A stretch of DNA of 64,000 bases. It comes from Oscillibacter valericigenes (GTDB lineage Bacteria > Bacillota > Clostridia > Oscillospirales > Oscillospiraceae). The notes under the pieces were generated by a model. The model saw only the letters and a program-made list of their open reading frames with translations, did not search any database and was not told the origin of the DNA. Each line of letters begins with the position of its first letter. Within the stretch, counting starts at the first letter, position 1. The position numbers and the translations under genes were made by a program. Below, in pieces: positions 52,314-60,543 of the stretch. The stretch lies in NCBI RefSeq assembly GCF_021531315.1, contig NZ_JAFBIQ010000001.1:62001-126000 (forward strand), written 5' to 3'.

Positions 52314-53205
52314 ACTGATGCAGCTCCAAGGGGATCAGCTCCGGCAATTCCAGCAGATTCTCCCCCGCTGTAACGCTATTGGCCAAAGCCGTACACACCC
52401 GGTCGATCGACAGCATGACCCTGTATCGTCTGCCCGCCTGCTTTACGAGATAATTGGTGAGATTGAAAAGCCCCGCTTTCTGCCGCGGTGTCAGCACATC
52501 ATCGCCTTTGGAGAAATTCTGCGTCACATAGAGATCGACAACGGGGCGAAAGGGTTCGATCAGGTCGTCCGCCAGATTGAAGTTGTTCAACTCGCTTCGA
52601 TGGTGCAGTCCGATGCAGGGCTCCAAGCCATGCACAACAAGATTTCTGGCAATTCCGGCCCGCATGACCGCATAGCCGTAATTCAGCGCCACGTTCCGTG
52701 GATCATCGGAGCCTCTGAAAAAGCCGTTTCCGAACAGTGCCGGAAAGTAGAGCGCCGCCGCCACCGCCTCCCGGTTATCACTGTCATTGGAAAGGACTTT
52801 TCCGGCCATTTGCTGAAGCTCCTGCCATTCTTCCTTCCCCATCAGACGCAGGCACTGCGCCTGATTTTGTATTTTCCGGACGACGATCTGCTGCCAAAGC
52901 TGCTTTTGCAGCGGCTTGCCCATCTCGCACTGCGATAGCAGCAGCTTTCGCTGACGGCAGAACTGGTTGATCGGGAGCAACTGGCAACTTGGCAAATGCT
53001 TCTCGTCGCACAGAAATACGGTGATCCCATGATTGGCCATCGCTGCTGCCGCGTGGACAGACAGGGTGACCTGCTGAGATTCGATGAGAACAGACGAAAT
53101 ATCCTCCAACGGAACCGTGATTTTTTCCGCCTGTTCGATGACCAGCTGTTCTCGCTGTACACTGAGCCGCGCGGGGTTCGCCAAAAAGATATTCCGATAT
53201 TCCAT
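52306..53205 (-). CDS. cas1: CRISPR-associated endonuclease Cas1
   Basis: Cas1 is the integrase that inserts new spacers. The 299-aa protein has the N-terminal beta domain (IFLANPARLSVQREQLVIEQ, PLEDISSVLIESQQ) and the helical catalytic domain with the glutamate near ALNYGYAVMRAGIARNLVVH, the histidine in GLEPCIGLHHRSELNNFNLA and acidic DLIEPFRPVVD. It begins one base after the cas9 stop, with GGAGGGCTGAG inside the cas9 end as ribosome site. Confidence 0.97.
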   Translation of the reverse strand: MEYRNIFLANPARLSVQREQLVIEQAEKITVPLEDISSVLIESQQVTLSVHAAAAMANHGITVFLCDEKHLPSCQLLPINQFCRQRKLLLSQCEMGKPLQKQLWQQIVVRKIQNQAQCLRLMGKEEWQELQQMAGKVLSNDSDNREAVAAALYFPALFGNGFFRGSDDPRNVALNYGYAVMRAGIARNLVVHGLEPCIGLHHRSELNNFNLADDLIEPFRPVVDLYVTQNFSKGDDVLTPRQKAGLFNLTNYLVKQAGRRYRVMLSIDRVCTALANSVTAGENLLELPELIPLELHQYE

Positions 53206-53206
53206 C

Positions 53207-56200
53207 TCAGCCCTCCTTGGAAAATGTTATCCGTTTTTCGGGGAGATCTACTTTGTAATAGTTTCCTAATACGTCCACCTGATATTTTTCGATGGATTGC
53301 AAGGTCTTAATGCCTAAGCTTGGCTGTAAATATCGCCGATCATGGGTTTCTATCTGTATTGCGCCAACTGTAATTCCTGCCGCGCGGTAATAATACATTC
53401 CCTCCTGCCGGACGATCTCCTTTTCGCCTGTACCGCCCTTGGCAAGATTCAGCTTGATCCCCTTGCGGCTCTGGATGCGTACCAAATCTCCCGGATAAAG
53501 TGAAAAAATAAAGTTTTCGTCCTTCATTTCTTTCCATTCCGAGTATGCCTTATATGCGACCACCGCCTTATTAGGCAGGCTTTCCTTCTTCGTATCCGCC
53601 ACATAGATGGGAACGAAATAGTAGCCGTCATCCTCCACATAGAACACATCAATGCGGATCATGCTGCCATTGGCCGCGATGCCGTCGCGAACCGGCAATC
53701 CCACCGTGGCTTTCTCGCAGATCTTCACCTTGTCTACCCGCGGCCCTGGCGAACCATCCTTCTTGGGCTTATAAAACGGCTGGGCAAAGGCCTTCGCGCC
53801 ATCGCCGCCGAAATCTTTCAGCCGCGCCAGCAGCGCGTCGTACAGCAGCGTATCACTTGCCGGATTATAATACCCCTCGATCTCACCGAATTTGTTGAGT
53901 TTCAGATTCGTCAGCGGTGTTTTCGTCACAGTGAAGCCATCGCCGCCCTTGCTGCTGCGAATGGTCTCCGCGTGGGCCGCGCCCGTCACCTTATGGTTCG
54001 GCATTCTGGAAACAAAAACAGGCTTGATCTCCTCGTCGCTTTCGTACGTCTCAAGCTTCAGCAGGTCGATTTGATGCCGAGGGTCGATGGGGTCGAGCCG
54101 GGCCTCCAGCTCCTGACGGAAGCGCTCCCACGGCTTCGGGAATGGGTCGCGCCGCGCTTCCTGCGGCAGTTCGATCAGCTCGCCTGTGGCGGGATCGACA
54201 TAGCCAGCAGGCGGTCTTTCCCATGTTTCCCGGTGCTTGTTGTACGCGGTTAGGCGCTGTACCAGACCGGGGGTGGTCGCGGCGATCACCGCGGCATCCA
54301 GACAGTGATGCAGGTCGCCGTCCTCTCGGATCTTCTGCACGCCCCAGCGGCCTCGGAGCATGGATGTAACCGCGCCGTTCACCGCCTGCACCGGCTTTTT
54401 CCGGTAGTTAGACTCCGCAAAGGCGAGATGATCCCGAATTAGGTTATAGACGGCTCTTGTGATGTACTGTGTGTCCTTGAGGTTGCGATCAATAAACCCA
54501 GAGCTTTCCTCCTCGGTCAGCCGCCTTTTCAGCAGCTTCTGCCGCTTGCGGTAATTGTGGATCAAATTTTCCACCCGCACCTCGTAGCCGTGCCAGCGTG
54601 CTTCGTCCTGTCCGAAATACTCGTAGGGCAGGCGGTTTCCCTTCTGCCGGTTTTCGCTGGCCAGCACCAGGACCTTGTTCTGATAGCTGTCGTCAAAGCA
54701 GCGGCTGTATGGAATGATATGATCCACGTCCGCATAGCCCGGCTCAAACAGGCGGGCAATGTCGAGGTTCTGTCCGGAGTACAGGCACACGCCGTCCTGT
54801 TCCCGGTACAGCTTGAATTTTACGATGTCCAGGCCGGTGGCATGGTCTCCCTTATATTCCGCGATCTGATCCTTTGCCCGCTCGTTGGCCGCGCGGTTAT
54901 CATCCTGACGCTTTTCCATCTTGCGGCGCTCATCGAAGGTTCGGCTCATTTCACGAGCCAGTTCGATGCGCACCACATCCGGCGGGCCGTAGGTGCGGAC
55001 CACCGCGTTGATGACCTTGATGGTCTGGGATACCGCTCTGCGGACCACCGGGTTCGTGATCTCCTCCATGTCGTTCAAGGACAGTCTGTTCGTCCACTGT
55101 TCCGACCGCAGGCCCCGATGATCGCCGTAGACCCGCGTACACGCCTCATCGTAGCGCAGTCCTTCTTCCAACAGCGGAATGAGCTTCTGCATCGCCCGAA
55201 CGGAAAGGCTTCCGTATTTGCTGAAGGACAGCGGCAGCAGCGCCTCGTCAAACTGCGGTGGAATACCGGCTTCCCTCAGCGCCGCTATGCGCTTCGCGTC
55301 ACTTTTGCACTCCGTCAAAATCGTAGCAATGGCATTGAGCTGCTCCTCGGTCAAGGTGCCGATCGCACCCTTGCCCACCTTGTCCAGCGCCATCCGCAGC
55401 TTGTGGTAGGACTGCATCTGCGGCCACTTGCGTTTCTCCGCTTCCTCTTTCGTTTTCTCGCCGTAATAGAGGTCGTTAAAGAACACATCGTCATCCAGAT
55501 TCAGCTTCTTGCGGATCTGTCCATAGCTCAGCGATGCCGAACGGAGCGCCGCGCTTTTCAGCACTTCACGCTGCTCGTCATCCAACGGCTCCGGAGGCAT
55601 CCCCATGCCGGTCAAGCGCATGCGGTTCAAGTCCTGTAAAAGCTTGAAATACTCAAATGTATAGGTCGCCTTTGCCGCTCTCTTTTCGTCCGGCTCAAAG
55701 GTGCAAGCACCCACCCTTTCCCCAATGCCGCCGGAAAACGGGCTGTCCCCGCCGGGGCCTTCGTCAAAGCTGCGCTGGCTCTCCAGAATGGAGAGATAGG
55801 CGGTCTCCATATCCTCGTCCATCCAGACCGTGCCCAGCCTTCTCTGGGCGGCGAAGATCTGCCGCACCTCGTCCACGATGGCCGCGCGCTCCACGGTGAA
55901 CTGGTAATCCTCCGCCTTATTGCGGGTCTGGTGATAGCGCGTGCCGTCCGGATGCTTCTGCCAGAACCGCTCATCCCGATACATCATTTCGCCCACCGTG
56001 CGGTAGCCGTACTCGGCCATGCAGCGGCGGTTTTCCTCGATGGCGGTCTTGACCTTCCCCGTCTCTTTTTCGTCCTTTGCCGCCTCTGCGGTGCTGTTGG
56101 ACTTGTAGCCGCGCCGCTGAGCAAGATGGATCAGCACCCGAACCGCTTCCTCCTTGATGAGCGGGCGGTCCAGTGCCTCGGCGCGCAGCTGGTAGGGCGA

Positions 56201-56509
56201 TTTTTGGAAGCCACCGGCGGCATACATGGCCTGTATATCTGCAACCGGCATGATGCCGCGCTGCTCCATCAGGTAACGGATGCGTTCCAAGCGGTGCCGA
56301 TGGCGGCGCAGACGGCGCCGGGCGCTTCTTGCGTCCCGCCGGGGGGCCGCAAGGCTGGCACCTGTCTTTGGCTGCTCCGCCTTGTCAAAAATACGCACGC
56401 CCAAGTCCTGAATCCGGTCAGGTTCTCCGTTCGGTTGATTTCGGAGGACTGCCCAGCCGACAGAACCAATGCCAATGTCCAATCCAAGCGCATAATGAAA
56501 TTCCGACAT
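53207..56509 (-). CDS. cas9: CRISPR-associated endonuclease Cas9, type II-C
   Basis: The 1100-aa protein is a compact Cas9. RuvC-I is at the N-terminus (FHYALGLDIGIGSVGWAVL, catalytic Asp11); the arginine-rich bridge helix follows (SARRRLRRHRHRLERIRYLM). RuvC-II is VVRIELAREMSRTF (Glu516), the HNH domain has DVDHIIPYSRCFDDSYQNK (His597), and RuvC-III is HHCLDAAVIAATTP (His735, Asp738). All nuclease residues are intact. The size fits II-C. ATG 56509 after GGAAAGGAG gives the right start; a longer frame would translate the tracrRNA. The C-terminal PAM-reading domain cannot be interpreted by eye. Confidence 0.97.
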   Translation of the reverse strand: MSEFHYALGLDIGIGSVGWAVLRNQPNGEPDRIQDLGVRIFDKAEQPKTGASLAAPRRDARSARRRLRRHRHRLERIRYLMEQRGIMPVADIQAMYAAGGFQKSPYQLRAEALDRPLIKEEAVRVLIHLAQRRGYKSNSTAEAAKDEKETGKVKTAIEENRRCMAEYGYRTVGEMMYRDERFWQKHPDGTRYHQTRNKAEDYQFTVERAAIVDEVRQIFAAQRRLGTVWMDEDMETAYLSILESQRSFDEGPGGDSPFSGGIGERVGACTFEPDEKRAAKATYTFEYFKLLQDLNRMRLTGMGMPPEPLDDEQREVLKSAALRSASLSYGQIRKKLNLDDDVFFNDLYYGEKTKEEAEKRKWPQMQSYHKLRMALDKVGKGAIGTLTEEQLNAIATILTECKSDAKRIAALREAGIPPQFDEALLPLSFSKYGSLSVRAMQKLIPLLEEGLRYDEACTRVYGDHRGLRSEQWTNRLSLNDMEEITNPVVRRAVSQTIKVINAVVRTYGPPDVVRIELAREMSRTFDERRKMEKRQDDNRAANERAKDQIAEYKGDHATGLDIVKFKLYREQDGVCLYSGQNLDIARLFEPGYADVDHIIPYSRCFDDSYQNKVLVLASENRQKGNRLPYEYFGQDEARWHGYEVRVENLIHNYRKRQKLLKRRLTEEESSGFIDRNLKDTQYITRAVYNLIRDHLAFAESNYRKKPVQAVNGAVTSMLRGRWGVQKIREDGDLHHCLDAAVIAATTPGLVQRLTAYNKHRETWERPPAGYVDPATGELIELPQEARRDPFPKPWERFRQELEARLDPIDPRHQIDLLKLETYESDEEIKPVFVSRMPNHKVTGAAHAETIRSSKGGDGFTVTKTPLTNLKLNKFGEIEGYYNPASDTLLYDALLARLKDFGGDGAKAFAQPFYKPKKDGSPGPRVDKVKICEKATVGLPVRDGIAANGSMIRIDVFYVEDDGYYFVPIYVADTKKESLPNKAVVAYKAYSEWKEMKDENFIFSLYPGDLVRIQSRKGIKLNLAKGGTGEKEIVRQEGMYYYRAAGITVGAIQIETHDRRYLQPSLGIKTLQSIEKYQVDVLGNYYKVDLPEKRITFSKEG

Positions 56510-56528
56510 CTGAGAGGGCTCCTTTCCT

Positions 56529-56627
56529 AAAATACGAAGATACCCCGACCGATAAGGCCGGGGTAGGGCTTCGAGGTGTTCTACCTTATCGTAGTAACAC
56601 GATTTTCCCTCGTAGTGGTATAAGGGT
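56529..56627 (-). ncRNA. tracrRNA
   Basis: On the minus strand, 56624-56588 is an anti-repeat that pairs with the array repeat over nearly its whole length with a few mismatches (its 3' end CTACGAT pairs with the repeat 5' end GTCGTAG). It is followed by GGTAG...CTACC as a first hairpin and CCCCGGCC/GGTCGGGG (56543-56563) as a second, then TATTTT near 56529. The promoter just upstream predicts a start near 56627. It lies between that promoter and cas9, so cas9 is probably expressed by read-through. Confidence 0.9.
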
Positions 56628-56633
56628 ATATAC

Positions 56634-56662
56634 AATATATCCTTTTTCACCAAGAATGTCAA
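56634..56662 (-). promoter_or_regulatory. Promoter of tracrRNA and cas operon
   Basis: On the minus strand TTGACA (56657-56662), 17 bases, TATATT (56634-56639). Confidence 0.85.
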
Positions 56663-56753
56663 CACATACTTAATTTACCTCGTGTGGGATAACCAATGAG
56701 AAATTCGCATTAAGCGATATTGTTACTTTCTCTTCATGATTTATTGCTATCGA

Positions 56754-57059
56754 TTACATCCATTTCACCTTCTGCCAAATTCGTGACTGCATCTCTTTGA
56801 TTTCATTCAAATCAGATTGACGGACATAGCCGCAGGTGTTGGCAACACGGGCGATCTGGTTGATGTTGTTACCGATGGCTGACAACTCATGCAAAAGGTC
56901 AATAAAAACCTCCGGACGCCGGGGCTTGATTTTCTGTCCCGCGATCAACAGGCGCAAAAAAGTCTGCGTGGTCAGTCCGGACGCGACGACCTGATCTTTC
57001 AAATGCTTGAGTTCTTCGTCGTTTAAGCGCAAGGTAAGCGCATGGTTTCTCTGGCGCAT
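56754..57059 (-). CDS. mobC: MobC-like relaxosome protein
   Basis: The 101-aa protein matches the bacterial mobilisation protein family: HALTLRLNDEELKHLKDQVV, GLTTQTFLRLLIAGQKIKPR, and ELSAIGNNINQIARVANTCG. MobC helps a relaxase open DNA at oriT. The relaxase gene that normally follows is missing; cas9 lies there instead. AGGAGAATATCT precedes the ATG. The element could be moved only with a relaxase supplied in trans. Confidence 0.88.
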   Translation of the reverse strand: MRQRNHALTLRLNDEELKHLKDQVVASGLTTQTFLRLLIAGQKIKPRRPEVFIDLLHELSAIGNNINQIARVANTCGYVRQSDLNEIKEMQSRIWQKVKWM

Positions 57060-57088
57060 AGATATTCTCCTTTCATCGGGGATTTTAA

Positions 57089-57128
57089 GGGGTTGCCCCC
57101 TAACAAGCGCATTTGGACGGCCAAATGC
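57089..57128. promoter_or_regulatory. oriT-like inverted repeats upstream of mobC
   Basis: GGGGTTGCCCC (57089-57099) is followed by a perfect dyad GCATTTGG-ACGG-CCAAATGC (57109-57128), 30-50 bases upstream of mobC. Paired dyads of this kind next to mobC are typical of mobilisation origins in clostridial elements; a nick site cannot be assigned. Confidence 0.5.
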
Positions 57129-57197
57129 TATGCTTGCGAAAGCAGCTTCTGTATAGCGGTTTCATTTTTGTGACAACGCTGTTGTAAAATTAACTTC

Positions 57198-57226
57198 TTG
57201 ATTTATTGGTGTCCAATAGGTATAAT
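57198..57226 (+). promoter_or_regulatory. Promoter with palindrome between -35 and -10
   Basis: TTGATT (57198-57203), 17 bases, TATAAT (57221-57226). TATTGG-TGT-CCAATA (57204-57218) is a perfect dyad filling the spacer, where a bound protein would block the polymerase. The next gene encodes an AbrB-like protein. Confidence 0.72.
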
Positions 57227-57256
57227 AATTGCAAGAAACTTTTGAGGTGAATGACC

Positions 57257-57805
57257 GTGCTACACGAGGAACGAACTGCAAATATTCTTATCAACAAGGC
57301 GGGTGGAAACGCCGGTCCGGATGCCAAGGGCTACCGCGTGGCTCTGCCATCTGCTTGGATGAAGGCCCTGGGCATCTCTGAGGGCAGCCGCACCGTAACG
57401 CTGCAATTCGATGGGGAAAGCATCACCATCCGCCGCCCTGCCGTGTCTGATTACGATGTCTTTCTGGCCAATGCCCGAAGCAGCGCTCACGCCCTCCTGA
57501 TCCTGTACTACTACGATGGGAACAAGCTCTGTACGAAGATCTGCGCTGACCAAACCACTCATCAACTTGCCATCGAAAACGAGGTCAGTTCTCCCCTTTC
57601 CACCGCTTTCGGCGTGAACCGCAAGCCCACATGGGACGATCTGCAAACCTTCTTGAAAGACCGCTGTGTGCCGCAGGAGCGGGACGGTTTGAAATATTAC
57701 CTGTCTGACTTGGGACTGGACTGCTATGACCCGCTGGCGATCATACGCAAGACCGAAGGGCGCATGGCAGAGGATTCGTGCTGGATCAAAATTGTGGAGG
57801 GCTGA
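57257..57805 (+). CDS. AbrB/SpoVT-like protein paired with a HipA-like kinase
   Basis: The 182-aa protein has an N-terminal swapped-hairpin-type DNA-binding segment (GYRVALPSAWMKALGISEGS then VTLQFDGESITIRRP) and a C-terminal half of unknown fold, with WDDLQTFLKDRCVPQERDGL and YYLSDLGLDCYDPLAIIRKT. It begins at GTG 57257, six bases after GAGGTGA; ATG 57251 is too close to it. It ends two bases before the kinase gene. The arrangement is like a toxin-antitoxin pair in which an AbrB-like protein replaces HipB. Confidence 0.72.
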   Translation: MLHEERTANILINKAGGNAGPDAKGYRVALPSAWMKALGISEGSRTVTLQFDGESITIRRPAVSDYDVFLANARSSAHALLILYYYDGNKLCTKICADQTTHQLAIENEVSSPLSTAFGVNRKPTWDDLQTFLKDRCVPQERDGLKYYLSDLGLDCYDPLAIIRKTEGRMAEDSCWIKIVEG

Positions 57806-57807
57806 AT

Positions 57808-58617
57808 ATGTCGATCAGACTGACAACGGGAAGCCGCATCGCGGAAACCTCGTCTAAGGGCAATCAGGAAAAATGGCTGGCAGATGGCCGCTGGTATAAG
57901 CTGGATCTGTTCGGCTATGAAGGGCTGGCAGAAACCGTAACCTCTGCGCTGCTGTCACAAACCAATACCGGCGCGTTGGGCTTTCGCTATGTGACCTACC
58001 GCATGGAGCGGCTGGAAGTCCACGATCATACCCGCAACGGCTGTTCCAGTGCCAATTTTCTATGTCAGGGCGAGGCCATCCTGACCCTTGCGGAGCTGCT
58101 GCGAAAAGGCGTTGGCCCGGACTGGCAGACCGCGGTAAACCGCCTGCCCAATCTTCAGAGCCGCCTTGCGTGGTTGGTGGAGCAGGTTGAGCGGCTGACG
58201 GGACTTGACCGCTTCGGCACCTATCTGACGCTGCTGTTCGAGGTGGATATGCTGTTCGGCAACGAGGACCGGCATCTGAACAACATAGCTGTGCTGCGCT
58301 GCGGTGATGGCTTTGACTACTGCCCCATCTTCGACTTTGGTGCGGGCCTGCTGTCCAACACACGGGACTATCCCATGGAGATCGAGCCGGACGCATTGGT
58401 GCGGCAGCTCAAGGCTCAGCCCATGAAAACGGGCTTTGTCCGACAGGCCCATGCGGCCCAAAATCTCTATGGGCCGCAGCTTCGCTGCGACTTTGCCGAA
58501 AAAGAGATCATGGCCTCCCTTTCGGAGCCGCTGGAGTTTTACGCCAAGCGGGATGTTCCTTATATCCGTGACCGTGTGACGGCCTGCATCAAATTCCAGC
58601 GGAAAAAGTTATTCTGA
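57808..58617 (+). CDS. HipA-like kinase, second copy in the element
   Basis: The 269-aa protein has the kinase lysine region WYKLDLFGYEGLAETVTSAL, a catalytic loop in VDMLFGNEDRHLNNIAVLRC and the metal loop PIFDFGAGLLSNTRDYP. It is shorter than classical HipA (about 440 aa) because the HipA N-subdomain is missing. GGAGG stands seven bases before ATG 57808. Its closest logical partner is the upstream AbrB-like protein. Confidence 0.78.
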   Translation: MSIRLTTGSRIAETSSKGNQEKWLADGRWYKLDLFGYEGLAETVTSALLSQTNTGALGFRYVTYRMERLEVHDHTRNGCSSANFLCQGEAILTLAELLRKGVGPDWQTAVNRLPNLQSRLAWLVEQVERLTGLDRFGTYLTLLFEVDMLFGNEDRHLNNIAVLRCGDGFDYCPIFDFGAGLLSNTRDYPMEIEPDALVRQLKAQPMKTGFVRQAHAAQNLYGPQLRCDFAEKEIMASLSEPLEFYAKRDVPYIRDRVTACIKFQRKKLF

Positions 58618-58779
58618 TTTTCTGCCGTCCTCCCGCAGCCACGCGCCCCGCAGCACCATGCGGAGATACGCCGCCCGCCCGATGCCGTGGTCCTGCGCGG
58701 TGCGGGTGAGCCGCTCATATTCTGCCTGCGTCAAGCGGAGATTTACCTGCTTTTCCCGTAAGTTCTCTTTGTTCTTCAT
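58609..58779 (-). CDS. Small MobC/RHH-like protein
   Basis: This 56-aa ORF reads MKNKENLREKQVNLRLTQAE and YERLTRTAQDHGIGRAAYLR with a basic end. The pattern, a beta strand (QVNLRLT) then two helices, fits a ribbon-helix-helix or truncated MobC domain. GGAGGATCATC upstream supports translation. Its 3' end overlaps the convergent HipA-like gene by nine bases. It is a likely DNA-binding relic or accessory of the mobilisation module. Confidence 0.6.
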   Translation of the reverse strand: MKNKENLREKQVNLRLTQAEYERLTRTAQDHGIGRAAYLRMVLRGAWLREDGRKSE

Positions 58780-58918
58780 CTGATGATCCTCCCTATTATT
58801 CTTTTTTCGGCTTGGTATATATTTATCTCAGTATCGCTCTACTCAGTCTTATTAGACGCCGAAAATCAGCGTTCAGGTGCGCTGATTTTCAGCGTTCTTG
58901 AAATTCGAAAATCGAAAG

Positions 58919-59269
58919 TCAAGAAATTCGGTTTTCGAATTTCAGGGGGTACAGTGCAGACGGCTTCCCCAACCCCTGCCGTTTCCGGCGCAGCAGGCCA
59001 GCTTGCTCCAGTTCGGATAGCAGCTTCTCCGCCTTGCTGTGGGCGCAGCCCAAGTCCTCCATAATGTGGCTGATGCCATAGTAAACAAAGGCGCGCCCTT
59101 GCTTATCGAACCACCCGCTTTTGCGGGAAAGTCCCATTTTGTCCAGCAATAATCCGTAAAGCAATTTTGCTTCACAATTCATGTTTTTGAATGGTTCCTC
59201 CGTAAACAGCACCTTTGGAACACGGTAAAATGTAAATAGCTCTGATTCATGCTCGTAGAAATAATCCAT
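58919..59269 (-). pseudogene. RepA-like replication initiator, truncated by nonsense codons
   Basis: The 116-aa frame matches the start of clostridial element initiators: ESELFTFYRVPKVLFTEEPF, EAKLLYGLLLDKMGLSRKSG, FDKQGRAFVYYGISHIMEDL and RKRQGLGKPSALYPLKFENR. It stops at TGA after FENRIS. In the same frame downstream LSIFEFQER, another TGA, then KSAHLNADFRRL continue the family sequence, so point mutations rather than an indel broke it. GGAGGAACAAT precedes ATG 59269. Replication by this protein is probably lost, unless the short form works. Confidence 0.78.
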
Positions 59270-59370
59270 ATTGTTCCTCCTTGCCCGTTGGGGCATAAAA
59301 ATAGCGGAGGCAGGCATTTGACCTGTCTCCGCTTGCGTTGATTTTTTGCTTTTGTTTCCTTCTTGGGGCG

Positions 59371-59634
59371 TTATTTGGACTCTCGCAGGATCTCAAGCGC
59401 GGCGCTTTTGATGTTGTTCATCGCACCTACCCACGCCATTTGATCCCGCGCCTTCAAGTCCTCGTCGATGCCCTGTGCTTCCGCCATCTGGCGGATGATG
59501 GTTTCCAGCAGCTTGTCCTCTGTGGTGTCCGGCTCCGGTGGCAAAAGGCAGGGATAATACTGCTCGCCCCGCAGCTCGTAGTAAAGACCGTTCTCAAAAA
59601 TGACCGGCGGCAATGGCGGTAAATTCTGCTCCAT
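59371..59634 (-). CDS. TnpV-family transposon protein
   Basis: The 87-aa protein ends LLETIIRQMAEAQGIDEDLK and DQMAWVGAMNNIKSAALEIL, matching the C-terminal half of TnpV proteins found on Tn4451-like and related elements. The N-terminal half (LPPVIFENGLYYELRGEQYY) differs. The role of TnpV is unknown. It lies between parB and repA in the same direction, with GAGG before the ATG. Confidence 0.72.
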   Translation of the reverse strand: MEQNLPPLPPVIFENGLYYELRGEQYYPCLLPPEPDTTEDKLLETIIRQMAEAQGIDEDLKARDQMAWVGAMNNIKSAALEILRESK

Positions 59635-59697
59635 AATCCTCGCTCCTTTCTGCCGCTATTGTACGGAAGAAATTTGTATAGTGCCAGTATACGAAAA

Positions 59698-60543
59698 TCA
59701 TCGCTCGCCCCTGTCCTTCGCGCGGTAACGGGCCTCCAGCAGCTTGATGATCTCCCGCTCCATCTGCTGCGCGGAATAATTGCGCGGGAAATACTTCCGC
59801 AGTGACTCGGTTTTGATGCGAACCTGCTCTTTCTGATTGGGCTTTTCCTCGGTAAGAATGGCGTACAGCACCTCCGGCGTCAGCTTTGTCTCGCGGGAGA
59901 TCTGCTTCATGCGGAGTGACTGTGACAGCGACGGTGTAGCGTCCTCCCGCCCAATCAAGTCCCATAGCTCCGCCTGTTCATCGCGGGTGAGATAGGACAG
60001 CTCCACGGCGGGAGAAAAGGCGATGCGTCCATCGTCCACCATCTGAAGCAGCGGCGGAACAAGGTTGGTCAGGCGGATATAGCGACGTACCGTATCGCCG
60101 CTTATACCAGCCTGTTTTGCAATTTCATCATCTGTCCTCAACTTTGTCGCAACTTGCGGCGAAGTTAAATCTGTTCGCTGCCCTTGCCGCTTCATTGCCT
60201 CCAACTTCATCTTGTAAGCAAACGCCTTTTCGCTGGGCAGCAGGTTTTCCCGCTGAAGGTTGCTGTCCACCATCAGGATCACTGCTTCATCGTCGGTCAT
60301 TTCTCGCACCAGCACCGGCACGGTGGGCAGGCCCAATTTCTGCGCCGCCAGACGCCGCCGATGCCCGCTGACCAGCTCGTAGCCCTCCCCTTTTGGCCGG
60401 GCCAGTAAGGGCGACGGGATACCATAGGTGCGGACGCTTTCCACCAGCTCGTCCATAGCGGCGTCCTCCCGCACTTGATAGGGATGCTTTGCAAAGGGCG
60501 ACAGCTTGTCCGGCGGGAGCTGTGAAATAAACTCCTTTACCAT
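59698..60543 (-). CDS. parB: ParB/Spo0J-like partition protein
   Basis: The 281-aa protein has a ParB N-terminal nuclease-like domain with LSPFAKHPYQVREDAAMDEL, GIPSPLLARPKGEGYELVSG and HRRRLAAQKLGLP, then DSNLQRENLLPSEKAFAYKM and a helix-turn-helix (DEIAKQAGISGDTVRRYIRL). It belongs to the maintenance module of the element. No parA is present. Its start overlaps by seven bases (ATGGTAA) the stop of the recombinase-tail frame, so in the circular element the two would be translationally coupled. Confidence 0.9.
   Translation of the reverse strand: MVKEFISQLPPDKLSPFAKHPYQVREDAAMDELVESVRTYGIPSPLLARPKGEGYELVSGHRRRLAAQKLGLPTVPVLVREMTDDEAVILMVDSNLQRENLLPSEKAFAYKMKLEAMKRQGQRTDLTSPQVATKLRTDDEIAKQAGISGDTVRRYIRLTNLVPPLLQMVDDGRIAFSPAVELSYLTRDEQAELWDLIGREDATPSLSQSLRMKQISRETKLTPEVLYAILTEEKPNQKEQVRIKTESLRKYFPRNYSAQQMEREIIKLLEARYRAKDRGER

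Noticed and set aside
56510-56665. 52-residue N-terminal extension of Cas9 in the open frame
   Set aside because: It would translate the tracrRNA and its terminator. ATG 56509 has a good ribosome site and gives the standard RuvC-I start.
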